Source: Zygnema cylindricum
Taxonomy: Eukaryota; Streptophyta; Zygnematophyceae; Zygnematales; Zygnemataceae
Direction: 5' to 3'
Length of the DNA stretch: 25,058 nt
Assembly (NCBI GenBank): GCA_037447655.1
Contig: JBBHKE010001147.1
Location: forward strand, 49,812-74,869
The translations under genes were made by a program, and so were the position numbers. Position 1 is the first letter of the stretch. Each line of letters opens with the position of its first letter. Below are positions 1 through 7,953 of the stretch, in pieces. Below the pieces are notes generated by a model. That model was not told the origin of the DNA and searched no databases. It saw only the letters and a program-made list of their open reading frames with translations.

Positions 1-179
1 TGATGCAAAATTTGGAGAAGATGAGTGAAGAAATAGGTCACACCTTTTATGTTAATTTCCATCTCTAGAGTTAAGAGGTAAGCTACTTGTGCAAAAACAG
101 AGTGGAGAAAGTCTGTCTTTTTTTAACAGGTAGAGGAGTATTTCATATTAAACATGTCGTCACTTCTTATAGAAATATT

Positions 180-185
180 TTTATT
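180..185 (-). terminator. possible polyadenylation signal
   Basis: AATAAA on the minus strand, about 110 nt beyond the proposed stop codon at 296-298. The hexamer is common in AT-rich DNA, so it only supports the gene model by position. Confidence 0.25.
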
Positions 186-295
186 AGCAAAATGATGCCA
201 ACTATGAGAAAGGGAAAGAACAGCTTATTTCTTTTCGTGACTCTGGATTTTAACGCAAACATATGGAGTAGTCAAATATTTACGACATTGTTGAT

Positions 296-1162
296 TCACA
301 ATACGTCATAAGCATGAAACTTGCCATAATCGAGCCATTTTTTATTCGTACCCTCCAAATTTGGAATAAAGTAAAATGATAAAGCAAGTAATGCCTTTCG
401 TGCTGCATGATTGACTTTGTCGAAATCTGCGGCACATTGTGCTGAAAACGAGGAAACCACTGTTTCTTTGCCTAAAATTACCTAGGATCAACAAATATGA
501 ATTTTTAGGTCCTTAAACCCGCAATAAGTTGTCTAGTGTGGACTTTTGTGCTTTAGACAGAGGAATACTCTCCAATGACCAAATACAATCACATAAGCTT
601 GGTTTGCTTTACTTAATCAGCAACTTACTATTACAATGTCAATAGTCAAGGTTGAAATTGAAAGCATATGAGTTAACAAGCATCTTGTAACAAATCTGAA
701 GATTCTCAATTCAAAGTACCGGAACAAGGGATATGAGGTTTTAAACCGTATCAACATGTCAAATGCCGCAAGAAAAAGAATAATCTCCATTGAAAATCGG
801 ATGCAATTTGAAATTAATGAAACAACGTACAATTGTTGCCGATTAATAAACAACATGCAAACTTCTAGGCAATGTGAAAAACAAGTAATAATTATTTGAC
901 ATAGAAATGAGAATTAGGTCAATTTCAAAAACATTCAATGTTGAATGGATGGAAAATTTGGTTCTAGAGGCAGGATTGGGCGTTACAAACCTGATTTTTG
1001 ATTAGCTGTGTAGGCTCGTGGGACGTATCCTTTCAAGGCTGGAGCGTATTCTTGAGGAGAAGGTGCCACGACAGCCCAGACTTCCCAAGTAAACAGTTCG
1101 AGCATTAAAAAGACGGCAGCAAATTGAATGATTTGTTTACCAACGCCAACAACCATTGCCAT
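296..1162 (-). CDS. hypothetical two-exon small membrane-like protein (gene model)
   Basis: I propose two exons on the minus strand: 1162-991 (172 nt) and 441-296 (146 nt), together 318 nt or 105 codons plus stop. The ATG at 1162 has a good context (A at -3, G at +4) and a purine-rich leader typical of plant 5' UTRs. Exon 1 ends at a CAG|GTTTGT donor. Exon 2 begins after a pyrimidine-rich TTTCCTCGTTTTCAG acceptor, and the frame is kept across the junction, closing at TGA (298-296). A TATA box (1331-1338) and an AATAAA (180-185) fit the model. The first 57 residues show a hydrophobic stretch (QFAAVFLMLELFTWEVWAVV, residues 13-32) that could be one membrane span or a signal anchor, then a Pro/Tyr-rich part (PSPQEYAPALKGYVPRAY). 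I do not recognise the family. Exon 1 is better supported than exon 2, and other exons may exist in 442-990. Confidence 0.35.
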
Positions 1163-1330
1163 GTTGGTTGAACAGCTCCTTCCTTCTCCTTTCTCTTCCA
1201 CTCCTATCAATTTGTCCCCTCTTCGATGGTCAGCTTTCACACTGCAGAACACCAATGGATTTGGTAAGTCCTTCCTTGAGCAAACATGTGTTATGAACGC
1301 GACAAATGTAGACCACAACATACATTGTAA

Positions 1331-1338
1331 ATTTTATA
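1331..1338 (-). promoter_or_regulatory. TATA box of the hypothetical gene
   Basis: TATAAAAT on the minus strand, about 170 nt upstream of the ATG at 1162. A start site 30 nt downstream would give a leader of about 140 nt, a normal plant length. No expression evidence is available. Confidence 0.35.
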
Positions 1339-1369
1339 TTATTGTAGGTCACCTTAACAGAGGATAGAC

Positions 1370-2456
1370 AAAGTCAATGATATATGGTTCACCTTGAGCT
1401 TGTCAATCTTGACCCGCTGAGAGGACTTCCTTTCACGAATAATGAAGCGAAAAAGAAAGAGCATTTTCTTTGAATTCCACACTTTCATAATTATAAATTT
1501 TCCGTAAACTTTAGGCTAATAGAACTGGAGTGAATGTAGAATGCTCAGCTGCCAATCTTTACAACATTTAGGTGATCTCAGATATTGCTGAAACAAACCT
1601 GAAAATAATTGATTTGAATGATGATGGTGCAAACTAGTCAAGCACCAAATTGAAAGGAGTACATATAAAATAAAAACCCTAGGCAATTCCGAGTAAGTTG
1701 TCCTTCTGAAATTTGAGATGTTTGAACTTTACAAAATTCAAATTTGAATCTAATGAGCACTAAAGATGTCATATACTCATCAACTTTTTTTGCCTGGTTT
1801 AGATTCGCCCTTCACATTTTCATAGCCAGTTTGCATCAGCTTTTTCTCTTCCGGCTATTTAGATTCAAAATTAGGGTTCCGATTGGTTCAGTTCCCAGTT
1901 TGTTTTTAGCTATCTGTCTGTGGTTTTGTGAACCGTGCACAGAAAAGCCATTTTTTATCTTTCATTTATGACAAAAAAAAATCCCATGCAGATCTACAGC
2001 ACGATAACGATGACAATCTAGGAGAAAAATATCTTTTTGGCTGAAGAAATGTATGAATGAGTGCATACATGTGGCGAAATCCAGGATTACAATGAGGATT
2101 AACAGTAATTAGCAATGGAAGGAGTATTATTAAAAAATTCTTTTCCACTATTTAATATAAATAAATAAACGATTTTATAAAACTGAATACAGCGACAAGA
2201 AGTGTACAGACCGCAGTGAAAATTTCCTAGAGGGATTTCTTTGTTGGAAATTTTGCATTTCTCAAAGCTATAGTTGGTGGGTGTTTAAATCCAGACAGGC
2301 AAACGTAAATTTCATTGTAAGTTTTTCAAAAGGTAAAAGAAAAGGAATATAAATACGTTTTAGATGAAAAGGAATCAAATGAAAGCTTGGCCAGAAACTT
2401 ACACTAATCTTCAAAAACGGTGTGCTCTAGCAGAACGCCTCTCCGACAACAACCAG
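1370..2456. other. AT-rich non-coding stretch
   Basis: I see no convincing gene, RNA or transposon ends here. The longest open frames (1744-1971 plus, 1966-2148 minus) lack recognisable motifs and have the composition of random AT-rich DNA. Confidence 0.5.
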
Positions 2457-2509
2457 AACAAAAAAAAAAAAGAGAAAACAAAAAAAGAAAAAGAAAAAGA
2501 GGAAAAAAA
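2457..2509 (+). repeat. A-rich low-complexity tract
   Basis: About 53 nt of A with scattered G and C (runs such as AAAGAAAAAGAAAAAGAGG). It could be a poly(A)-like remnant of a retroposon, but no reverse-transcribed body or target duplication is visible beside it. Confidence 0.6.
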
Positions 2510-2698
2510 CGGTGGCGGACAACTGTGACCTGGTTTAGTTTTAGGTCAACAGAGACAGGTTAGGTTTTGGCCCGTTCACACGTGAGAGGTTTGAGAAGGG
2601 TTGCGTGAGTTTTTTGGTGTACGGGCAATCTATTGCTTTTATTGCCTCTGGTGCCAGAAATTGCGACGGAAGGGGTTTAACGCTCACGCCTACTATAG

Positions 2699-2830
2699 CA
2701 TCCGTCCGACAGCGGTACGGTTTTGAAAGTACATCCGTCCGACAGCGGTACGGTTTTGAAAGTACATCCGTCCGACAGCGGTACGGTTTTGAAAGTACAT
2801 CCGTCCGACAGCGGTACGGTTTTGAAAGTA
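2699..2830 (+). repeat. perfect 33-bp tandem repeat, four copies
   Basis: Four head-to-tail copies (2699-2731, 2732-2764, 2765-2797, 2798-2830), each beginning CATCCGTCCGACAGCGGTAC and ending GGTTTTGAAAGTA. The copies are identical to each other. The 33-nt unit is a multiple of three and contains no stop in at least one frame on each strand, so it creates artificial open frames (11-residue repeats such as SVRQRYGFEST). I read it as a young minisatellite rather than a coding repeat. Confidence 0.95.
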
Positions 2831-2857
2831 CAAGAGACGAACGACCGACAACTATAG

Positions 2858-2885
2858 TACAGTACACCGCCAATCGCTATTAGCG
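2858..2885 (+). repeat. 28-bp terminal-like motif, inverted copy at 20320-20347
   Basis: The stretch starting TACAGTACACCGCC and ending GCTATTAGCG is the exact reverse complement of 20320-20347. Related ends (CACCGTGAATCG...) bound the MITE at 20823-21021, so this is probably one end of a related MITE. I could not find its partner end nearby. Confidence 0.6.
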
Positions 2886-2994
2886 TAGAAGTTTCTTTAG
2901 CGTGTGTGAAAAATTACAGTGGTTTACGCTAATTAAAAAATTTGAAAATTACGAAAACAAACATACATTCTAATTGTTCAATAATTCTAATTTG

Positions 2995-3196
2995 TAGTGT
3001 TGGGTATCGGGTTAATTCATATAGCGATAATGTCGATATTCGATATATCGAATATCGATCTAGCAGATTCCTCGATATATCGTACCGGGACCAACATAAA
3101 TTATCGCGATATATATCGCAAAAAATGGGTGTCCGTACAGTCATTGTACGGAAAATCTTACGGATATTTGCCCCTCCCCCCCCCCCCCACTGAGCT

Positions 3197-3228
<32 letters not shown>

Positions 3229-3393
3229 TTAAAAAAAAAAAAAAATTTTCTTTTTTTTTATGGTTCAATATATCGGCGATACAATATATCGGCGATATAT
3301 CGCGATAATTTGGTTTTCGATATATCGATTATCGGGTACCTGAAATTCAATATATATCGAATATCGGCAAAAGGTCCTCGATACCCAACACTA
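2995..3393. mobile_element. non-autonomous hAT-type MITE with 8-bp TSD
   Basis: A 399-bp element with perfect 15-bp terminal inverted repeats: it starts TAGTGTTGGGTATCG and ends CGATACCCAACACTA. It is flanked by exact 8-bp duplications CTAATTTG at 2987-2994 and 3394-3401. An 8-bp duplication is the hallmark of hAT transposases. There is no transposase gene, so it would have been moved in trans. The interior is full of short palindromes (CGATATATCG and variants) on both halves, so either strand could fold extensively. A C-rich run, a 30-nt G run and A/T runs lie in the middle. Confidence 0.92.
3197..3226 (+). repeat. 30-nt poly(G) run inside the hAT MITE
   Basis: Thirty consecutive G residues, preceded by a C-rich run (3170-3189) and followed by TTTT, 15 A and further T runs. 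It can form G-quadruplexes and is also a classic place for sequencing or assembly length errors, so the length should not be trusted. Confidence 0.9.
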
Positions 3394-3401
3394 CTAATTT
3401 G

Positions 3402-3879
3402 GTTCTTTGAAAAAATATATGTCGGTCGCAAACATGATTACATTAATATAAGTACCCGTAATTTTTTTTTTGAAATGGTACGCCGTCGTGTAAAAGATTC
3501 ACACGTGCATGTCAGACAACTTTACCGCGGTTAAGCGTCGGCGCTACGCCGTAAAGCATACATTTTTTGTCCAGCTGTAAGTTGCGTCATTTGTACGGTT
3601 GAAATGTTTACACAACGCTTGTTGTCTAAAAAGTTGGTCACTTGTCCGTTGTATCTCGACACTGTACGTTAATAAGGGTTCTTTACACTAATACTGTCGC
3701 AATGCTTTGTTTTATTAGAGTGAATTGATGCTAATATGTGTGTTAACTCTAAAATGGTTGCACTCCAATCTGTATCTCCAACTAGTGACCGGTATTAACG
3801 TTAATGTGATGATATATTACAGTAAACTCTTATTCTAAATTGGTCCAAATGAACAAACTCGACAACCACCTCGTTTGAA
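3402..3879. other. non-coding flank between hAT MITE and promoter-like region
   Basis: No gene or transposon end was recognised. Short GTAC-containing motifs (for example TTTGTACGGTTG near 3590) recur here, as they do elsewhere in the window. Confidence 0.4.
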
Positions 3880-4280
3880 GCATATTGTGATTGGTCACCC
3901 ATGATTACACGTGGACAATTTTATATCCACGCAAACATTACAGCTCCAGCACGACGTAACACCAACAGCCTGCCATAACCGCCGCCATACCAAAATCGAA
4001 CCGTACAGACAATTAGCAGCAGGCAGTTACCATGGCTCTTTCATGAAAATCATCCATCGCCTACCACGTGCATGCTCCCTCTCTCAAAATTGACGCATTT
4101 TTAGAAAGTTCCCCGCTTTTTTTATGTCGCCTATAATATTTTGATAATTCACCGACACGCAAATTATTAAAATTCAAATTTTGAACATCGAAAGTTTGTA
4201 AAATGGTTTCCCTCTTTTTTGTCCCTCTTTAATTTTTGTATTTGGTCTATATATCCGGCGTTCGGTCCAACAATGGCAGT
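3880..4280 (+). promoter_or_regulatory. candidate host promoter truncated by retrotransposon A
   Basis: In order, this stretch contains an inverted CCAAT (GATTGG, about 3889), CACGTG in TACACGTGGAC (about 3906), CACGTG in CCACGTGCATGC (about 4064) and a plant-like TATA box TATATAT at 4248-4254. A start site about 30 nt downstream would be near 4280. The 5' end of retrotransposon A lies at 4328, within about 50 nt of that site. The ATG at 4273 is too close to the TATA box and opens only 13 codons. The interrupted sequence resumes at 15131, where I cannot see a clear first exon. Confidence 0.3.
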
Positions 4281-4322
4281 GTCTTTTCACATACTCCGGT
4301 TACCTTGGCATTGACATCTCTA

Positions 4323-4327
4323 TTATT
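4323..4327. repeat. target site duplication of element A (left)
   Basis: TTATT directly before the TG end of the left LTR. The matching copy is at 15126-15130. Confidence 0.8.
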
Positions 4328-5170
4328 TGTTGTTCTGAGACAACTGCTGGCACTGAATATGAAGAAGATGCAGCAGTAGTCATCGTAGAACAAATCAAAA
4401 GAGGAAGCTTCCACAAATACCGATGGCAGAACAGCAAATTTGACAGACTATAACTTTCATAAATATTTTCCAATAGTCTTGAAAATTTACCACGGTGTAT
4501 GTAATATAAAAAAGAACAAACACAAAAAATTTCAAAGAATTCCGCTCACAGATCTGTGAGATATGCAGAAATGAAATTACATAAAATTGAGTGTTCAGTT
4601 TTCATATCATTTGTTCCTAATGAATCAAATTCACTAGGTCCTACTTCTATACACCGAAACTACACTAAGCTGTATGCAGGCATTCCAGCCGTACATATAA
4701 CATTCTAACACAACAAATACTGTGAGTATACCTGTGTACTGAAGGTATGTCATAAACCACATTCTGAACACTAAACAACTAATTCACTACAGACAAAATT
4801 TTATTCTACCAAATATTTACACCGAAGTTCAGACAACGTAAAGTGATAGTGATCTAGTCACGCCTCGTCAGTATATGTTGGCGGCGGCTGTCAGCCGTCC
4901 GATTAGAGGATTTGGCACTGTAGAACTGACTTCACGAAGTCCCGTAGTCCCGCCGAATTTCTGTACATCCACGGAGGACATACTCACGCATTTCTCTCAA
5001 GTGACGACCCGTGTCCCAAGTGTGAATGAACCGTGAACTCCCAACTTCACTGTCACACTAATTTTGGTAACCACTGAACCGAACTCAACCAAAAATAGCT
5101 TAAGTCTTGAATAGCTCTCTCTCCCTCACAACTGAGGCATAGAGAGGACTAAAGCATTCTAAAAACAACA
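4328..5170 (-). repeat. 3' LTR of element A
   Basis: An 843-bp LTR, complete on both ends: on the plus strand it starts TGTTGTTCTGAG and ends AAAACAACA, so on its own strand it runs TG...CA. The same sequence, minus about 26 bp, recurs at 14308-15125. A small GC-rich hairpin (CGGCTGTCAGCCG) lies near 4890. Confidence 0.92.
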
Positions 5171-5180
5171 CTCCCCTAAA
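5171..5180 (-). promoter_or_regulatory. polypurine tract of element A
   Basis: On the minus strand TTTAGGGGAG abuts the TGTTG start of the 3' LTR. This is the usual site and composition of the plus-strand primer. Confidence 0.7.
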
Positions 5181-5193
5181 GCTTTAGACTCTG

Positions 5194-6014
5194 CTAGTCT
5201 CTCAATCCACATGCCTCTCTACAGAACTTCAATTTGGGAGCAGGTAAGGGTTTTGTCATCATATCAGCCACCATTTGCTCATCTGGTAAATAACTAAACT
5301 TAAGGACTTTTCCCATCACCTTTTCTCTTACAAAATGTAGCTTGATATCAATGTGCTTACTCTTAAAGTGATGACTGGGATTAGATGCAATAGCAATTGC
5401 TGCCTGATTGTCACACCATACTATCTGTGGTCCAGATTGCATAAAGAGAAGCTCTTGGAGAAGAGACTTTACCCAAAGTAACACCTTAACTGCCGAGCTG
5501 GCAGCCATGTACTCAGCCTCCATGATAGACTGAGCAGTTACCTTCTGAAGTTTGCTGCTCCAGCAGCAAGTTCCACTTCCGATCTTCAAAATGTATCCGG
5601 TGGTGGAGCGCGGCTGGGCATATCTCCGTAGCTCGCATCCCTCCATATATGAATTTTGACTTCCCCTCCACCGAGAGAGAGTCTAAGATTTTGAGTTCTT
5701 GCAAGATAACGAAAAACTCTCTTTGCTGCCTCATAGTCCGACTTCCTTGGATTTTGCAGGCTTCGACTCAAGGCTCCAACCGCTGCTGCGATGTCGGGAC
5801 GAGTACAGTTCATGAAATAATTGAGGCTTCCGACAATCTGCCTGTAAGGAATGGAGGACATAGAATCTGCCTCCCCTGAATCTAAGAAATCATCAACCAA
5901 AACACCACCATCCGTTTCCGTGCCCTCCAATTTCTGCCTGAATTCCATAGGAGTGGCACTCCTCTTTGCTTTTGACATGCCAAACTTTTCTAACATGTTC
6001 TTGATTGCTTCCTT
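5194..6014 (-). pseudogene. element A: end of reverse transcriptase domain and RNase H
   Basis: This is the C-terminal part of the Copia polyprotein, in two overlapping frames (5586-6014, then 5194-5646). The first has the conserved block YRQIVGSLNYFMNCTRPDIA and enters RNase H at RDASYGD. A frameshift near 5600-5615 moves the rest (TTGYILKIGSGTCCWSSKLQ onward) into the next frame. The acidic residues expected in RNase H are present: D in RDASYGD, E in IMEAEY, D in WCDNQAAI and D in KHIDIKLH. It ends with MTKPLPAPKLKFCREACG and a stop at 5194. RNase H would remove the RNA template during cDNA synthesis. Confidence 0.9.
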
Positions 6015-6420
6015 TTAAGTTAAATAAAAAATTTTCTGATTTCTGTCTCTTTCTACTTGAATTCCTAGGATATACTTAGCCTCACCCAAGTCTTTCATTT
6101 CAAACCGGGAATTCAGAGCTGATTTTATTTTATTAATCTCATTGATTGATTTGCTAATCAGTAGCAAATCATCTACATAAACTACCACATAAATCACTCC
6201 ATCATCATCTTGCATTACATAGACTGAGTGATTAGAACTGATCCAGGTAAAGCCAAGATTGGTTTAAACCTCATCTTATTTCAGGTTCCATTGCCTCGGA
6301 GCCTGTTTTAAACCAAACAGGGACTTAAACAGTTTACAGACCAGATTTTCTTTCCCTTTTTCTGCATACATCTGTGGCTGCTTCCTATAAATTACTTCCT
6401 CCAAATCACCATGCAATAAA
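6015..6420 (-). pseudogene. element A: C-terminal half of reverse transcriptase
   Basis: Continues the RT frame: LHGDLEE right at the junction with element B, then [14 protein letters not shown], an in-frame stop cluster around 6285-6270, and VVVYVDDLLLISKS with the catalytic YVDD box intact, then FEMKDLGEAKYILGIQVERD. A glutamine-to-TAA stop at 6015-6017 separates it from the downstream frame. The upstream half of the same domain is at 12737-13547 on the other side of element B. Together they show B landed in the RT region, just before HGDLEE. Confidence 0.9.
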
Positions 6421-6758
6421 TGTAATTCTGTGACCTCCATTGGTACACAGAATGTCCAGCTTATGTGAAGCCTCTAGGATAATATATGCACTTTTGACTT
6501 TGACAGTGAATACGTCCCACCCTGGGACGCAAAAACTTTAACCGACTACACCCGTCTGTAGCCTGGACTCCCCTGAGTCCGCTGCAAAAAGAATCAGTGA
6601 ATTTGCTCACCTGAGCATTAAGTTATGGCAGACCAAAGTTGGTCCATAAATACAAAAGCTCTCTGGGAGAGAGGCTGAAAAACCCAAAAATATTCTAAGT
6701 CCTAAGCTACTTCTCTAAGCCTATTACTAAGGTACTCGACCAATCATAGGACTGTAAA

Positions 6759-6806
6759 GTACAAGAAGGTACACGTACCGCTGTACTCCTTGTACGGCCA
6801 TAGTAC
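6759..6806. promoter_or_regulatory. cluster of six GTAC cores in LTR B
   Basis: GTAC occurs at 6759, 6769, 6775, 6783, 6792 and 6803. One is TTGTACGG (6790-6797), the reverse complement of CCGTACAA, which matches the known preference of SBP/SPL factors. LTR C has four GTAC cores and the same TTGTACGG octamer at the equivalent place (22010-22017). Binding is inferred from motif identity only. Confidence 0.5.
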
Positions 6807-6821
6807 GACATGGCCGATCCG

Positions 6822-6835
6822 CTGACACGTGTCAG
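6822..6835. promoter_or_regulatory. 14-bp palindrome with G-box in LTR B (3' copy)
   Basis: CTGACACGTGTCAG is a perfect palindrome centred on CACGTG, the core bound by plant bZIP and bHLH factors (ABRE/G-box). A second CACGTG, in GCCACGTGTC, lies at 6890-6895. Both are unchanged in the 5' LTR (12170-12183 and 12238-12243). Confidence 0.7.
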
Positions 6836-7388
6836 TTCCGAAGCCGTAGTTGCTCCTCCCGTAATATCCGCTGTCCAACCATATGTTGCCACGTGTCATC
6901 GGCCGACAACTGCTCCGCAAACCGCCAAATGTCTTTTTCGGTATTCCGGCTCCACTGTGAGTCGTTCGATCATATCTTGACATTTGATTTCCTCTGTCGA
7001 AATTAAATGTTAATTCGTATATTGCGTGCGGTCCCGATTTCGTGCGGCGCGGTATATTTCCATGCATAAATCGTCCCGTAATTTGTTAAATGAAATGTCC
7101 GACGCCGTACAGCTTTAAATGATTATCACGCCATATACGTGTATCAAATTTCAAGGCTTACTGGATAAGGCGCACGGATAATTCGTACGGTAATTATCCA
7201 GACGTCAACGGATCAATTCTCACAGGGTGCATTAATTATATTTTGCAAAGAAAACTGCCCTGATTTGTCTGTTTGTCTCCTTTAGCTGCAGCAGGCAGCC
7301 ATGGCTTTTAACAGGTCCTTAGTGACTACGACAAGTATGAGGGCTGCAATAAGTCAAAAAGAAAGACTACAAAATACCTCCCTTTTCA

Positions 7389-7404
7389 ATACTCCCCTTA
7401 TTTT
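7389..7404 (-). promoter_or_regulatory. polypurine tract of element B
   Basis: AAAATAAGGGGAGTAT on the minus strand abuts the TGAAAAG start of the 3' LTR. This is the expected plus-strand primer position. Confidence 0.75.
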
Positions 7405-7953
7405 CTAGTCTATCTTTTGCTTCAGTCCACACTTCTCCATACATAATATTAATTTAGGAGAGGGGACTGGTTTAGTCATCATATCTGCTATCATCTCTCC
7501 ATCCGGTCTATATTCCAAACTAATTATTTTATTCTCAACCTTCTCTCTAACAAAGCTCAAACGAATATGCATATGCTTTGCTTTAAAGTGATGCTTAGGG
7601 TTTGCTGCAATTGCAATCGCCGCTTGATTATGACAAAAAACTTTTTGCACTCCGCTTTTCATATATCCGAATTCTTGAAGTAAAGATTTCACCCACATTA
7701 ACTCTTTCACAGCCAAACAAGAGGCCATATGCTCAGCCTCCATGGTGGACTGAGCAATCACGTTTTGCTGCTTATTGCTCCAACAACAAGCCCCATTCCC
7801 AACATACAACACATATCCAGAAGTACACCTCCTCATCGGAGCATCCCCATAACTGGCATCACTCCAAGTAGTGATGTCAGTGTGATCCCCACCCAGATGC
7901 AACCACAAATCTCTTGTTCCTACCAAATACCGCATGACCATTTATGCTGCTTA
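7405..7953 (-). pseudogene. element B: RNase H domain, two catalytic aspartates lost
   Basis: The frame continues from the RT past a TAA (7951-7953, where related copies have a Glu codon in the EAAKR block) through VMRYLVGTRDLWLHLGG, TWSDASYGDAP, CTSGYVLYVGNGACCWSNKQ and STMEAEHMAS. It ends with MTKPVPSPKLILCMEKCG at 7405. Two positions that are Asp in both elements A and C are His here: CHNQAAI instead of CDNQAAI, and KHMHIRLS instead of KHMDIRLS. Both are GAT-to-CAT changes at residues expected to bind metal, so this RNase H should be inactive even apart from the stop. Confidence 0.92.

Larger units (their letters stand above)
6421..7388 (-). repeat. 3' LTR of element B
   Basis: A 968-bp LTR; on the plus strand it starts TGTAATTCTGTGACC and ends CCCTTTTCA. 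Read on its own (minus) strand it shows, in order, CACGTG at 6895-6890 and 6831-6826, six GTAC cores at 6806-6759, an inverted CCAAT near 6740-6744 and a TATA-like TTTGTATTTATGG around 6655-6643. This order looks like an RNA polymerase II promoter in U3. Confidence 0.95.

Noticed and set aside
2699-2830. CRISPR-like direct repeats
   Set aside because: The units are contiguous with no spacers, in a eukaryotic setting.
2541-2883. Open frames on both strands across the 33-bp repeats
   Set aside because: The openness comes from the stop-free repeat unit; no flanking coding signal.
3911-4093. 60-codon plus-strand frame
   Set aside because: Overlaps the promoter-like region, no motif, length expected by chance.
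4273-4314. Short ATG frame just past the TATA box
   Set aside because: Only 13 codons, and within the region expected upstream of the transcription start.
5649-5879. Plus-strand frames opposite the Copia genes (also 7602-8203, 10425-10871, 13581-14114)
   Set aside because: Antisense shadows of conserved pol sequence on the minus strand.
6707-7067. Minus-strand frames within LTR B (and the equal ones at 12092-12415)
   Set aside because: They lie wholly inside the LTR promoter region and are duplicated only because the LTR is.
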